Shown piece after piece: positions 1 to 10,063 of a stretch of 64,000 nt of DNA. The stretch is from Flavobacterium laiguense. Lineage in GTDB: Bacteria > Bacteroidota > Bacteroidia > Flavobacteriales > Flavobacteriaceae. Where the stretch lies: the NCBI RefSeq assembly GCF_003097655.1, contig NZ_QCZH01000014.1:28034-92033 (forward strand). Direction: 5' to 3'. The translations under genes and the position numbers were made by a program. Within the stretch, counting starts at the first letter, position 1. Every line of letters begins with the position of its first letter. The notes below the pieces were generated by a model. It worked only from the letters and a program-made list of their open reading frames with translations, was not told the origin of the DNA and did not search any database.

Positions 1-1
1 C

Positions 2-205
2 AAAGGGATTATTTTGCCACATAAATTTTATGCCGATTTTGTAGTTTATTCTGATATTATTCTCGAAGTAAAATCAATAAAAGAAATTAGCAATGACCAT
101 CTGGCACAAACATTAAATTATATGAAACTAGCAGACACTCCAGTTGGAATAATAGCTAATTTTCAAAATAAATCATTAGTTCACAAAAGACTGATAAACA
201 CATAA
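2..205 (+). CDS. GxxExxY family protein, C-terminal fragment (cut by window edge)
   Basis: The reading frame is open through the left edge of the window, so only the last ~67 residues are present. The segment around 'FYADFVVYSDIILEVKS' followed by 'HLAQTLNYMKL' matches the C-terminal half of the GxxExxY family (PDDEXK_3-like). These are small proteins with a nuclease-like fold and no established function, often present in many copies in Bacteroidota. The TTG at position 14 is unlikely to be the start, because the family extends about 50 residues further upstream. The family call is from recognised sequence pattern. The function is unknown. Confidence 0.7.
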   Translation, partial: KGIILPHKFYADFVVYSDIILEVKSIKEISNDHLAQTLNYMKLADTPVGIIANFQNKSLVHKRLINT

Positions 206-260
206 AATACGAATTTGTGAAAATTTGTGTAATTTGTGGTAAAAAAAAACATAAAGTACA

Positions 261-407
261 ATGACCAAAAAACATATTATTATCGCTTTAATTACTTTTA
301 TTGTTGCTTTTGGAACAACATTCTATACCATTAGAACCTATTTTCCAAAACACAAAGTTGAAAAAACAGCTATCCAAAAAGATACGCTAACAAAGTCTCA
401 ACAATAA
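261..407 (+). CDS. Small single-pass membrane protein (48 aa), hypothetical
   Basis: A 48-residue frame opens with ATG after an A-rich stretch, as is usual for this genome, and ends TAA at 405-407. Residues 5-22 (IIIALITFIVAFGTTFYT) form one hydrophobic segment, followed by a basic, hydrophilic tail. It lies between the GxxExxY fragment and the sigma-54 activator on the same strand. I do not recognise the family. Its length, start context and clear membrane segment make a real gene plausible but unproven. Confidence 0.5.
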   Translation: MTKKHIIIALITFIVAFGTTFYTIRTYFPKHKVEKTAIQKDTLTKSQQ

Positions 408-502
408 AAACCTTATATTTCATTAGATATAAAAAAGTTTGAAAAGTTTATATTTAAAGTTTGCTCGGCAACTTGAAACATTAAACCTTAAACTAAAATT
501 AA

Positions 503-1765
503 ATGGATACAGTACAATCAATAAAACAGCGCTTTGAGATTATTGGGAATGACCCAAAGCTCAATCGCGCCATAGAGAAAGCCATTCAGGTTGCTCCTAC
601 TGACATTTCTGTTTTGGTGGCGGGAGAAAGTGGTGTGGGAAAAGAAAACATCCCGAAGATCATACACTCCTTATCACACAGAAAACATGGAAAATACATA
701 GCCGTAAACTGCGGTGCAATTCCAGAAGGAACCATTGACAGTGAACTTTTTGGCCATGAAAAAGGAGCTTTTACAGGTGCAACCAGCACTCGTGAAGGGT
801 ATTTTGAAGTAGCCAATGGCGGTACTATTTTCCTTGATGAAGTTGGAGAGTTACCCTTGACCACACAAGTACGTTTGTTGCGTGTGTTGGAAAACGGAGA
901 GTTTATAAAAGTAGGTTCTTCCCATGTTCAAAAAACGAATGTTCGAATCGTAGCGGCAACAAATGTCAATTTATTCAAAGCCATTGAAAAAGGAAAATTT
1001 CGTGAAGATTTGTATTATCGTTTGAGTACGGTAGACATTCACTTGCCTCCTCTTCGCGATCGAAAAGAAGACATTCATTTGTTGTTTAGAAAATTTGTCG
1101 CCGATTTTGCCAATAAGTACAAAATGCCTCCGTTAAAACTTGATGAAAATGCCATTTTATTGTTGCAAAAATTCCGTTGGAGTGGTAACATTCGACAATT
1201 GCGAAATGTCGCCGAACAAATTTCGGTACTAGAAACCAACAGAGATATTACAGCTGCGACTTTACAATCATATTTACCTACAGAAGACGGTAGTAATTTG
1301 CCATCAGTTATAAAAGATAAAAAGAACGATAGCGATTTTAATACCGAAAGAGAAATTTTATATAAAGTCCTTTTTGACATGAAAAGTGATTTGCATGATT
1401 TAAAAAAACTGACTTTAGAATTAATGCAAAATGGTAGTTCTAAAGTACAGGAAACCAACAAATCCCTCATCAAGAAAATATACGGTTCTAAAGAAGAAGA
1501 TAGCGAAATCGATTTTGAGGAGGATCCAGGAACTTCATTAATCACAAGGCCGAATATAGAACAGGATTACGAAGAACAAGACAACAACAATTATCTTCTG
1601 GCAGAAACCATAGAAGAGGAAGAAGTCTTGCGACTGGAACAAAAAGAAATCGAAATGATTAAAAAGTCATTAGAAAAAAACAAAGGAAAACGAAAAGCTG
1701 CTGCAGACGAATTGGGTATTTCGGAACGTACTTTGTATCGAAAAATTAAGCAATTTGATTTATAA
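503..1765 (+). CDS. Sigma-54-dependent activator without a receiver domain (AAA+ and Fis HTH)
   Basis: This is a bacterial enhancer-binding protein that uses ATP hydrolysis to remodel sigma-54 RNA polymerase. The AAA+ domain starts almost at the N-terminus: Walker A GESGVGKE at residues 41-48, the sigma-54 contact loop GAFTGA at 88-93, Walker B around 109-113 (TIFLDE), and an arginine-finger region at FREDLYYRL (~167-174). An acidic, probably flexible linker follows (~275-380), then a Fis-type helix-turn-helix in the last 35 residues (KRKAAADELGISERTLYRKI). No receiver, GAF or PAS domain precedes the AAA+ module, so activity is probably controlled by abundance or a partner. It heads a same-strand run into lptE, a TPR-like gene, secG and groES-groEL. 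The targets are unknown. Confidence 0.9.
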   Translation: MDTVQSIKQRFEIIGNDPKLNRAIEKAIQVAPTDISVLVAGESGVGKENIPKIIHSLSHRKHGKYIAVNCGAIPEGTIDSELFGHEKGAFTGATSTREGYFEVANGGTIFLDEVGELPLTTQVRLLRVLENGEFIKVGSSHVQKTNVRIVAATNVNLFKAIEKGKFREDLYYRLSTVDIHLPPLRDRKEDIHLLFRKFVADFANKYKMPPLKLDENAILLLQKFRWSGNIRQLRNVAEQISVLETNRDITAATLQSYLPTEDGSNLPSVIKDKKNDSDFNTEREILYKVLFDMKSDLHDLKKLTLELMQNGSSKVQETNKSLIKKIYGSKEEDSEIDFEEDPGTSLITRPNIEQDYEEQDNNNYLLAETIEEEEVLRLEQKEIEMIKKSLEKNKGKRKAAADELGISERTLYRKIKQFDL

Positions 1766-1844
1766 CAAATAATAAAATTTCAAAAAAAACAAATTCCAAA
1801 ATCCAAAATCGTTTTTTGTACATTTGAAAATTGAACCAAATTAG

Positions 1845-1860
1845 TCCCGACGGTTCGGGA
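1845..1860. repeat. Short palindromic element TCCCGA-N4-TCGGGA (copy 1)
   Basis: TCCCGA and TCGGGA flank the 4-base loop cggt. It lies between the sigma-54 activator and lptE, and overlaps an upstream in-frame ATG at 1860. Related copies are at 14637, 26055, 34447 and 57168. Confidence 0.6.
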
Positions 1861-1877
1861 TGGAATTTATACATTTT

Positions 1878-2381
1878 ATGAAAAAAACACATTATCTCTT
1901 ATTACTAATTAGTTCATTCATCCTAAACAGTTGTTCGGTTTATAACTTTACTGGAACAGGGAAAATTGATGCTAAAACCTATCAAGTTAATTTCTTTCAA
2001 AACAATGCGGACTTGATTGAACCTGGAATCGACCGAACTTTTACACTTACATTACAAGATTTGATTCAGAATCAAACCAACTTGAATTTAGTGAAAAATG
2101 GAGGAGATTTAACCTATGAAGGAGAAATCATTGATTACCGAATCAGTCCAATGACCGCTACGGCCGATCAACAAGCTTCACAAAACCGTTTAAAAATTCG
2201 AGTTAACGTTAGATTTACCAACAAAAACAAAGAAGCGGATGATTTTGAAAAACCTTTTGAATTCTATTATGACTATCCGGCCGATCAACAATTGACAGGA
2301 ACAACAAAAGACACAGCATTAAAAGATATTTTCGAAAGAATTACACAAGATATTTTTAATGAATCACTTGCAAAATGGTAA
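1878..2381 (+). CDS. lptE: LptE family LPS-assembly lipoprotein
   Basis: LptE family proteins form the outer-membrane LPS translocon plug together with the LptD barrel. The start was placed at 1878 rather than the upstream ATG at 1860. From 1878 the protein opens with a basic n-region and a hydrophobic stretch ending in a lipobox (FILNSC, lipidated Cys19), whereas the 1860 ATG sits inside a palindromic repeat. The body (~168 aa) has the family pattern SVYNFTGTGKI followed by beta-strand-rich sequence with RLKIRVNVRF. The gene order sigma-54 activator, lptE, TPR-like protein, secG is common in flavobacteria. The family assignment rests on recognised pattern and context. Confidence 0.8.
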   Translation: MKKTHYLLLLISSFILNSCSVYNFTGTGKIDAKTYQVNFFQNNADLIEPGIDRTFTLTLQDLIQNQTNLNLVKNGGDLTYEGEIIDYRISPMTATADQQASQNRLKIRVNVRFTNKNKEADDFEKPFEFYYDYPADQQLTGTTKDTALKDIFERITQDIFNESLAKW

Positions 2382-2478
2382 TTTTTAAAAAGTAATCAGT
2401 TTGCAGTTTTTAGTGTTCAGTTAGTCACACTACATATACAAAAAATCAGACATTGAAAAACGGAATACCCAAACACAA

Positions 2479-3420
2479 ATGAACGTTAGTAGCTATAATT
2501 ATCTCATAAACAAACCAGACGAAATCAACGAAGCGCAAACGTTGGCTTTGGAAAAAGTATTGGATGAATTTCCATATTTCCAGAGTGCAAGAGCATTGCG
2601 TCTGAAAGGGCTTTACAATCAAAATAGCTACAAATACAATTTTGCATTAAAAGTAGCCGCCGCACACACAACAGATCGTACGGCCTTATTCGATTTTATA
2701 ACTTCAGAATCTTTTATTGCGATTCAGAAGAAGATTTACGAGAAGAAAATAAAAGAACTGCTTGATATTACCGTAGTTGATAGCGAGATAGTTCTAAAAA
2801 AAGAGCCAATTGAATCTGTAATAAACACAAATAAATTAGAACAATCGATTCTTACCTCTATTAAAGGAGCTTCACAAACACCAGCTGAAAATAACACAAT
2901 AGCAGCCACTGAAGAATTAGAAATCGAAGAACTTGTGACGCAATCGACTCCTACACCTATAAAAGAAGAGTCAACAAAAACAGCTGTTGAGAAATTAGAA
3001 ATCGGAAAGCCTTTGGATTTTTCTAAAAGCGAAACACACTCTTTTCAACAATGGCTTCAAATTTCTAGAATTGAACCTATAGTTAGAGAAAACATAAAAG
3101 AGGACAATCCTATAGCAAAAGATCCTATTCTTGATGAAGAAAAAAACAAAAAAACAAAATTAATAGATAGGTTTATAGAAACCAGTCCGAAAATTTCTCC
3201 CCTAAAACCAGGAGTCGTTTTTACACCCAATATAGAGCTCAACAAAGAGGATAATTCGTATTTAATGACCGAGACTTTGGCTAAGGTCTATTTAGAACAA
3301 AAAAAATATCAAAAAGCGATACAAGCTTATGAAATATTAATTTTGAAATATCCAGAAAAAAGTAGTTTCTTTGCAGACCGTATAAAGGATATTAAAATAG
3401 TACAACAAAATAACAATTAA
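2479..3420 (+). CDS. Conserved flavobacterial protein with a C-terminal TPR-like repeat
   Basis: A 313-residue cytoplasmic-looking protein with no signal peptide or membrane segment. The N-terminal ~85 residues (SYNYLINKPDEI, then DEFPYFQSARALRLKGL) look helical and conserved. Residues ~95-245 are low-complexity, rich in Glu, Lys, Thr and Pro, and probably disordered. The last ~45 residues (LAKVYLEQKKYQKAIQAYEIL) read as one tetratricopeptide-like helix pair. It ends 11 bases before secG, so the two are probably co-transcribed. The function is unknown; TPR-like ends usually serve protein-protein contact. Confidence 0.75.
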   Translation: MNVSSYNYLINKPDEINEAQTLALEKVLDEFPYFQSARALRLKGLYNQNSYKYNFALKVAAAHTTDRTALFDFITSESFIAIQKKIYEKKIKELLDITVVDSEIVLKKEPIESVINTNKLEQSILTSIKGASQTPAENNTIAATEELEIEELVTQSTPTPIKEESTKTAVEKLEIGKPLDFSKSETHSFQQWLQISRIEPIVRENIKEDNPIAKDPILDEEKNKKTKLIDRFIETSPKISPLKPGVVFTPNIELNKEDNSYLMTETLAKVYLEQKKYQKAIQAYEILILKYPEKSSFFADRIKDIKIVQQNNN

Positions 3421-3431
3421 CAATAAATAGT

Positions 3432-3755
3432 ATGTTTTCAATTTTTTTAGTTTTAATTACAATAGTATGTTTTCTATTGATCGTAGTTATAATGGTTCAA
3501 AACCCTAAAGGCGGTGGATTATCTTCTACAATAAGCGGTTCTCAAATGTTAGGTGGTGTTCAAAAAACTACTGATTTCTTAGACAAAAGTACTTGGACAT
3601 TAGCCACTATCTTAATTGCACTAATTTTACTTTCTGGATTAAGTTTTACAGGAACTTTAAGTGATGCCGATTCAAAAATTATCGACAACACTGAAGCTGC
3701 TCCGGTTCAAACTGCACCTGCAAACACACCTGCACCTGCAACTCCAGCAAAATAA
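3432..3755 (+). CDS. secG: Preprotein translocase subunit SecG
   Basis: SecG is the small accessory subunit of the SecYEG channel in the inner membrane. The protein (107 aa) has two membrane segments, residues ~3-21 and ~55-75. Between them is the conserved cytoplasmic loop (MVQNPKGGGLSS, followed by a TDFLDK-type motif) that defines the family. The C-terminus is a Pro/Ala/Thr-rich tail (APVQTAPANTPAPATPAK), typical of Bacteroidota SecG. It is followed 20 bases downstream by a strong terminator, so it ends the transcript begun upstream and separates it from groES. Confidence 0.93.
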   Translation: MFSIFLVLITIVCFLLIVVIMVQNPKGGGLSSTISGSQMLGGVQKTTDFLDKSTWTLATILIALILLSGLSFTGTLSDADSKIIDNTEAAPVQTAPANTPAPATPAK

Positions 3756-3777
3756 TTCATTTACATAAATACATTAA

Positions 3778-3807
3778 ATGCCAGCCTGTCAAAGCTGGCA
3801 TTTTTTA
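3778..3807 (+). terminator. Rho-independent terminator after secG
   Basis: Perfect 8-bp stem ATGCCAGC / GCTGGCAT (3778-3785 with 3794-3801), an 8-base loop and six T residues. It separates the secG transcript from groES. Confidence 0.85.
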
Positions 3808-3834
3808 TAAGAAAAAATGTCAGTTTACATACTA

Positions 3835-3849
3835 TGGCACAATTTCTGA
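3835..3849 (+). promoter_or_regulatory. Possible sigma-54 type -24/-12 element upstream of groES
   Basis: TGGCAC is followed at the expected spacing by CTGA. The sigma-54 consensus is TGGCAC-N5-TTGC, so the -24 half is perfect and the -12 half matches at two of four positions. It lies 40-54 bases before the groES ATG. No TAnnTTTG housekeeping box was seen in this spacer. A weak call from sequence alone. Confidence 0.3.
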
Positions 3850-3888
3850 AATCTCAATATCATAAAAAAATAACATAAAAATAAAATC

Positions 3889-4164
3889 ATGACTTTAAAC
3901 ATTAAACCCCTTTCAGATAGAGTTCTTATCGAACCAGTAGCAGCTGAAACCAAAACAGCGTCAGGGATTTTTATTCCAGATACTGCCAAAGAAAAACCAC
4001 AAAAAGGAACTGTAGTAGCAGTTGGAAATGGCACAAAAGACCACACCATGACTGTTAAAATAGGTGATTCTGTACTTTACGGAAAATATGCCGGTACCGA
4101 ATTAAAACTAGAAGGTAAAGATTACCTAATCATGCGTGAGGACGATATTTTGGCAATCATCTAG
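3889..4164 (+). CDS. groES: Co-chaperonin GroES (Hsp10)
   Basis: GroES is the heptameric lid of the GroEL folding chamber in the cytoplasm. The 91-residue length is normal for the family. Visible family features are the N-terminal [11 protein letters not shown], the mobile-loop region following [14 protein letters not shown], which contacts GroEL, and the C-terminal [22 protein letters not shown]. It is paired with groEL 118 bases downstream. An unusual 95-bp inverted-repeat element fills most of that spacer. A terminator 81 bases upstream shows that the pair has its own promoter. Confidence 0.97.
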   Translation: MTLNIKPLSDRVLIEPVAAETKTASGIFIPDTAKEKPQKGTVVAVGNGTKDHTMTVKIGDSVLYGKYAGTELKLEGKDYLIMREDDILAII

Positions 4165-4167
4165 AAT

Positions 4168-5911
<1,744 letters not shown>

Positions 5912-5954
5912 TTATAGAGTATTAAGATATAAAGTATAAGTCTTATCTCAATCT

Positions 5955-5989
5955 AAATCCGTCTTGAATTCGTTCTTGACGGATTTTTT
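5955..5989 (+). terminator. Rho-independent terminator of groEL
   Basis: Stem AAATCCGTC / GACGGATTT (5955-5963 with 5978-5986), a 14-base loop and a T run. Confidence 0.8.
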
Positions 5990-6061
5990 CATCCTTTATT
6001 TTTAAATATTAAATAATTGTATAACAGTTAACTTGACATATAATTCAAAATCTTCCATAAA

Positions 6062-6095
6062 AAAACCGTCTTGTTTTAAATCAAGACGGTTTTTT
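6062..6095. terminator. Bidirectional terminator between groEL and the DedA gene
   Basis: A 12-bp perfect stem AAAACCGTCTTG / CAAGACGGTTTT with an 8-base loop has T runs on both strands. It lies between two converging genes and backs up the groEL terminator. Confidence 0.85.
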
Positions 6096-6111
6096 ATTTT
6101 TATGTACAATC

Positions 6112-6789
6112 TTAGCTGATATGAACTTTCTTTTTTAATACTTTAAATAAAACGGGAATTGTCGATATCAAAATGATTCCTATAACTATTTTCTCAATAT
6201 GATGTTTCAAATCAATTCCATTCTCTAAAAACATTCCATATAAATAATGCCCAGAAAATATTAAAATAAAAGACCATAAAAAGGAACTTAGTACATTGTA
6301 AAACATAAACTTCTTTTTATCCATCATTCCAATCCCAGCTACAATTGGCGCAAAGGTTCTGAAAATCGGGAGGAATCTCGCAAAAATTATGGCTTTACCT
6401 CCGTATTTTTCAAAAAAATCTTTAGATTGAAAAAGGTATTTTTTCTTAAACCAAAAACTATCTTCTTTGTTGTATAAATAATAACCACTTTTGGCACCAA
6501 ACCAGTACCCCACCATGTTTCCTAAAACTCCGGAAACCGCCACTAATGTGGAAAGTATCAGAATGTTTAAAAAATCACTTTCTATAAAAACCACATTCTC
6601 GATTAAATCACGGCTATAAATTCCCGCAAGAAAAAGCAAACTATCACCAGGAAGAAAAAAACCTGCAAAAAGACCAGTTTCAGCAAAAACAATGAATAAA
6701 ACAATGTACAAACCCAGCTGAATACCACCAATTGAAAAAGTTATATAAAATTCGGGATTCAACAATTGGGTCCAATCAAAATTACTCAT
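6112..6789 (-). CDS. DedA/VTT family inner-membrane protein
   Basis: A 225-residue polytopic membrane protein of the DedA (SNARE-associated/VTT) family. Several members act as undecaprenyl-phosphate or lipid flippases and maintain envelope homeostasis. Family signatures visible are ETGLFAGFFLPGDSLLFLAG near residues 37-56, with the membrane re-entrant Gly/Pro pattern, and FARFLPIFRTFAPIVAGIG at ~140, with the conserved Arg residues. Hydrophobic segments also occur at ~24-35, ~70-90 and ~195-215. It is transcribed alone and convergent with groEL. The substrate cannot be told from sequence. Confidence 0.9.
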   Translation of the reverse strand: MSNFDWTQLLNPEFYITFSIGGIQLGLYIVLFIVFAETGLFAGFFLPGDSLLFLAGIYSRDLIENVVFIESDFLNILILSTLVAVSGVLGNMVGYWFGAKSGYYLYNKEDSFWFKKKYLFQSKDFFEKYGGKAIIFARFLPIFRTFAPIVAGIGMMDKKKFMFYNVLSSFLWSFILIFSGHYLYGMFLENGIDLKHHIEKIVIGIILISTIPVLFKVLKKKVHIS

Positions 6790-6993
6790 AAATTTTTATT
6801 TTTATTTAGGCTGTGAAAGTAAGGATAATTTAGGGGAACCACAATTTATTACCCTATTTTAAAGTTTTATTAACGCTAATTAAAACAAAAAAAACACCCT
6901 AATTAAAACGCTAATTAGGATGCTTTTATAACAAAATAGTGTTTGTTTTTTTTTGAAAATAACAAAAAATTAAAACACATCTAAACTTTACGA

Positions 6994-7383
6994 CTACAAT
7001 CTTTCGTACTGACAACAAAAATGCAGATTATCATAATCTTCTTTTGTCGCTTTCACCTCTTTAGTATCATGCCCAGCTTTGGCAATTGCTTTGTTCACAT
7101 CACTCAAAGAAGTTTTTTCCTCGTTAATGATCAAACTCAATTGATGCGTTTCAATACTCCATGAAGCCGATTTCACCCCTGATACCGAAAAGGCAGCCTT
7201 TTGAATTCGTTTCTGACATTGCTCACAGTTTCCGTTTATTTCTGTGGTATATTTGGCGTTTTTATTTTTCTTCTCTTGGCCTTGAGCCGAAAACCCAACA
7301 ATTGCCATTAGCAAAACTGCAACCATATTTTTCATCCCATTACGATTTAAACCTATTCTGAATTCTTGTTTCATTGTTTTCAT
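6994..7383 (-). CDS. Secreted heavy-metal-associated (HMA) domain protein
   Basis: A small exported protein carrying one ferredoxin-like HMA domain, which usually binds Cu(I) or similar soft metals. The metal-binding loop is ENCEQC-like: NGNCEQCQKRIQKAAFSVSGV, close to the GMTCxxC consensus but with Asn-Gly in place of Met-Thr. The fold continues with SWSIETHQLSLII and ends at an unusual CC pair (HFCCQYERL). A hydrophobic export segment spans MKNMVAVLLMAIVGFSAQG. Translation could begin at 7383 or at the internal ATG at 7335, which gives a cleaner signal peptide. It is downstream of a TonB receptor and a HYC_CC_PP gene on the same strand, suggesting a shared metal theme. Confidence 0.8.
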   Translation of the reverse strand: MKTMKQEFRIGLNRNGMKNMVAVLLMAIVGFSAQGQEKKNKNAKYTTEINGNCEQCQKRIQKAAFSVSGVKSASWSIETHQLSLIINEEKTSLSDVNKAIAKAGHDTKEVKATKEDYDNLHFCCQYERL

Positions 7384-7435
7384 TTTTTTTTAAATTGTTA
7401 TTTCATCTCATTACGCTTTAAAAACCTCACCCCGA

Positions 7436-7454
7436 CCCTCTCCAAAGGAGAGGG
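7436..7454. repeat. Short palindrome related to the groES-groEL element
   Basis: CCCTCTCC-aaa-GGAGAGGG forms a perfect 8-bp hairpin with the same aaa loop and C/T-rich arm style as 4175-4191. It lies in the spacer downstream of the TonB-dependent receptor gene. Confidence 0.6.
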
Positions 7455-7500
7455 AGACGAAACCGAAAAACATAAATTACTTATTATATTGTTATTTTTT

Positions 7501-7562
7501 GATATTGCTATTTCCATTGATTTTTGTCATTGATATTGTTATTGCCATTGATTTTTGCCATT
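7501..7562. repeat. Two-copy 31-bp tandem repeat
   Basis: Two adjacent 31-base units (7501-7531 and 7532-7562) differ at three positions and are built from ATTG-rich text. They sit just after the stop of the TonB receptor gene, in the gap before the HMA gene. No coding content. Confidence 0.6.
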
Positions 7563-7571
7563 GCCATTGAC

Positions 7572-9584
7572 TTATTTTATTTTAAACCTCAACCCTGCAT
7601 AATACATCTGTCCAAATACTGGCGCATATAAAATAGTAGCATCAAAATAAGGGCCAAAAGGGTTCTGAGCATCAATTATTGCTTGATTCTGGGTGTAATT
7701 TCCAATATTTTCCCCACCTACGTACACTTCAAAAGTACTGGAAAAGGTTCGCGTAATTTGTGCATTCATCAAAGAATAAGATGGTGAAAAATTCGGGAGC
7801 TGGTACGCAATTGGATTTGATGCCGTATAAGGCAATTGTTGTTCTCCAATCCAGTTATAGGTAAAATCAAACTTCCATTGTTGACCCCTATCCAATATAT
7901 GGGTTTCATATCCTAGATTCCCAAAAAAGCGATGGGTTGCCTGCAAAGGTTTCTGATACATTCCAGTCAAATAATCTGTTTTGATATCATAATATTTATA
8001 AGCAGTTCTCAATTCAAGATGCTTTGCCAACTCATAATTGAACTCCAATTGAAAGCTATTCGCATAAGAAGCACCATCCAAATTATGAAACACAACTTCC
8101 TGAGGACTTTTCATGACATCTACCACTACTTGATTCTGGAAATTGGTTCTGTAAAAATCGGCTGTTACATCTGCATTTTTGCCAAACAACTTAAATCCCT
8201 GCGTAAAACTCAGCCCATAATTCCACGCAATTTCTGGATCCAATCCATATATTTTACCGCCAGCATTTGTAATATCAAAGATTCTGGAACTAGCAAAAAG
8301 CGTTTGATTTTCGGCAAAAATATTTGCAGTACGTTTCCCTCTACCGGCAGAAAATCGCAAGACTCCTTTCTCCCAAGGATTGTATTTCATGTGTAATCTA
8401 GGTGTTGCAAAAACACCCAAACGATTTCCGTAATCTACTCTACCTCCCAAAATTAAACTAAAATCATCTTGATTATCAAAAGTATATTCAAAGAAGGCGC
8501 CTACCGTATTATCAATTCTACTGTGATTTGTTGTGTTAACAAACTCAGCATAATTATCATAGGTGAAATTCAAACCTGTGGCAAAATTGTTTCTTTCATT
8601 ATTGATAATCGAATTAAATATCAAGTTTGAATAAAAGCTGTTTTGCTTAATATTGTAGCCATTCAAACCGAAATAAGAATCTTGATCATAACTTGAAAAT
8701 GCATTTTGAAAACCAATACTTTGATACGGCATATCCTTAAAAACATAACCGATTTTGGTAGAAATATCTATTTTTTGGGTGTCGATTTCAGAACCCCAAG
8801 AGTTCGTTGTTCCTTTATCAGTGTCAGGATCAAAACTCAATTGCCCCATTAATTTCGTATCCTTCATGTACTGAAAATTAACAAAACTAACCCAACCCGT
8901 TTCGGAATTGTAGTACTGGTAACGGTTCAGTAAATTGATTTGTTTTTGCAGAGGATTGTCTAGAAAACCATCTGTATTGGTGTCCATTTTAGAATTTCGC
9001 ATATTGCCGTGCAGCAATAAACTAGTAGCCCATTTATCAGACAGTTTTTTATTGAAATTAGCATTTACTTCAAAACGGGAATCGGTAGATCCATATACAT
9101 TCAACAAAAAAGGTTCTCCTGTTAATGGTTTGGCTAATTCTGTATTGATTTGCCCAGAAACACTATCAAAACCATTCACTACGCTTCCTGCTCCTTTTGT
9201 AATTTGAATACTTTCTATCCAAGGACCCGGAGTAAAAGAGAGCCCAAAAACCTGGGAAGCACCTCGAACAGACGGGATATTTTCTTGGGTCATCATCAAG
9301 TAAGGACTAGTTAATCCTAACATTTTAATTTGTTTTGTTCCCGTTAAGGCATCCGAAAAACTAACATCTATAGACGGATTGGTTTCAAAACTTTCGGCGA
9401 GATTGCAACAGGCCGCTTTCAATAATTCTTTAGAAGTAATTAGCGTTGTATTTCCCGTAACCGTATATGATTTTTGTAAGCTCTTGCGTTTGGACTGTAC
9501 TTTTATTTCCTGCAAAGTATCTTGTGAATAGGAATTAAAAGCTGTAAACAAGAACAATACAACTATTGTAATTTGTGTTTTCAT
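7572..9584 (-). CDS. TonB-dependent outer-membrane receptor (metal-linked context)
   Basis: A 670-residue outer-membrane channel energised by TonB. A signal peptide (residues 1-20, ending NSYS-QD) is followed directly by a short TonB-box-like region and the plug domain (~40-150: TTLITSKELLKAACCNLAESF, later ITKGAGSVVNGFDSVSGQIN). The beta-barrel runs from ~160 to the terminal strand ending in LRFKIK with aromatic periodicity. Unlike many flavobacterial receptors it lacks an N-terminal carboxypeptidase-like domain. A CC pair sits in the plug. Flanking HYC_CC_PP (upstream) and HMA (downstream) genes suggest metal, perhaps copper, as cargo or signal. That is inference; the substrate is not shown by sequence. 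Confidence 0.88.
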   Translation of the reverse strand: MKTQITIVVLFLFTAFNSYSQDTLQEIKVQSKRKSLQKSYTVTGNTTLITSKELLKAACCNLAESFETNPSIDVSFSDALTGTKQIKMLGLTSPYLMMTQENIPSVRGASQVFGLSFTPGPWIESIQITKGAGSVVNGFDSVSGQINTELAKPLTGEPFLLNVYGSTDSRFEVNANFNKKLSDKWATSLLLHGNMRNSKMDTNTDGFLDNPLQKQINLLNRYQYYNSETGWVSFVNFQYMKDTKLMGQLSFDPDTDKGTTNSWGSEIDTQKIDISTKIGYVFKDMPYQSIGFQNAFSSYDQDSYFGLNGYNIKQNSFYSNLIFNSIINNERNNFATGLNFTYDNYAEFVNTTNHSRIDNTVGAFFEYTFDNQDDFSLILGGRVDYGNRLGVFATPRLHMKYNPWEKGVLRFSAGRGKRTANIFAENQTLFASSRIFDITNAGGKIYGLDPEIAWNYGLSFTQGFKLFGKNADVTADFYRTNFQNQVVVDVMKSPQEVVFHNLDGASYANSFQLEFNYELAKHLELRTAYKYYDIKTDYLTGMYQKPLQATHRFFGNLGYETHILDRGQQWKFDFTYNWIGEQQLPYTASNPIAYQLPNFSPSYSLMNAQITRTFSSTFEVYVGGENIGNYTQNQAIIDAQNPFGPYFDATILYAPVFGQMYYAGLRFKIK

Positions 9585-9648
9585 GATTTAGTTTATAATG
9601 ATTAAAAATGTCAAACCACAAAAAATTGGGTTCAACTCAAATTAAACA

Positions 9649-10059
9649 TTACAATCTATCGTAAAGGAGGTATTGGCTGTACAGCTTGAAAAGTGGTGGT
9701 GCATTGGCATCACAATAATAAGAAAGGTTTAAATTGTTTTTGAAACTAGGTACAGCAGTAAAAACAATCGGGTTGTATTCTGGAACTACAAAAGCATAAT
9801 CAAACTGAAAAGAGAAAGATTTAACAATTCCATTATCCGTTTTTTTCTGAACGATAATTTTCTTGTCTTTGCAACAGCTGTCTTTTTTGCTCGCTTTTGT
9901 TTCACAACACCCTTTTTCACTTTTTAAAGAAGGTAAAGTAGAATTCAAAGAAACTGAGGCAATTTCATCCCCACAATAATGCACATTAAATGCTAATCCT
10001 ACATTGGAAACCAATAGTAGAATGGCTAGAAATATACTTATTTGTTTTTTGAAATTCAT
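9649..10059 (-). CDS. HYC_CC_PP family protein
   Basis: A 136-residue exported protein named for its conserved motifs, all of which are present. HYC is at residues 27-29 (NVHYCGDEI), two Cys pairs are at 51-52 and 62-63 in a Lys-rich stretch, and the C-terminal PP motif is ANAPPLFKLYSQYLLYDRL. Residues 5-23 are a signal or anchor segment. The Cys/His content suggests metal binding, and the family is typical of Bacteroidota next to TonB receptors and HMA proteins, as here. It is 64 bases upstream of the receptor and probably the first gene of that transcript. The biochemical role is unknown. Confidence 0.88.
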   Translation of the reverse strand: MNFKKQISIFLAILLLVSNVGLAFNVHYCGDEIASVSLNSTLPSLKSEKGCCETKASKKDSCCKDKKIIVQKKTDNGIVKSFSFQFDYAFVVPEYNPIVFTAVPSFKNNLNLSYYCDANAPPLFKLYSQYLLYDRL

Positions 10060-10063
10060 GCTG

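Noticed and set aside
1860..1877. Upstream ATG for lptE
   Set aside because: It overlaps a palindromic repeat and would put six extra residues before a clean lipoprotein signal peptide that starts at 1878.
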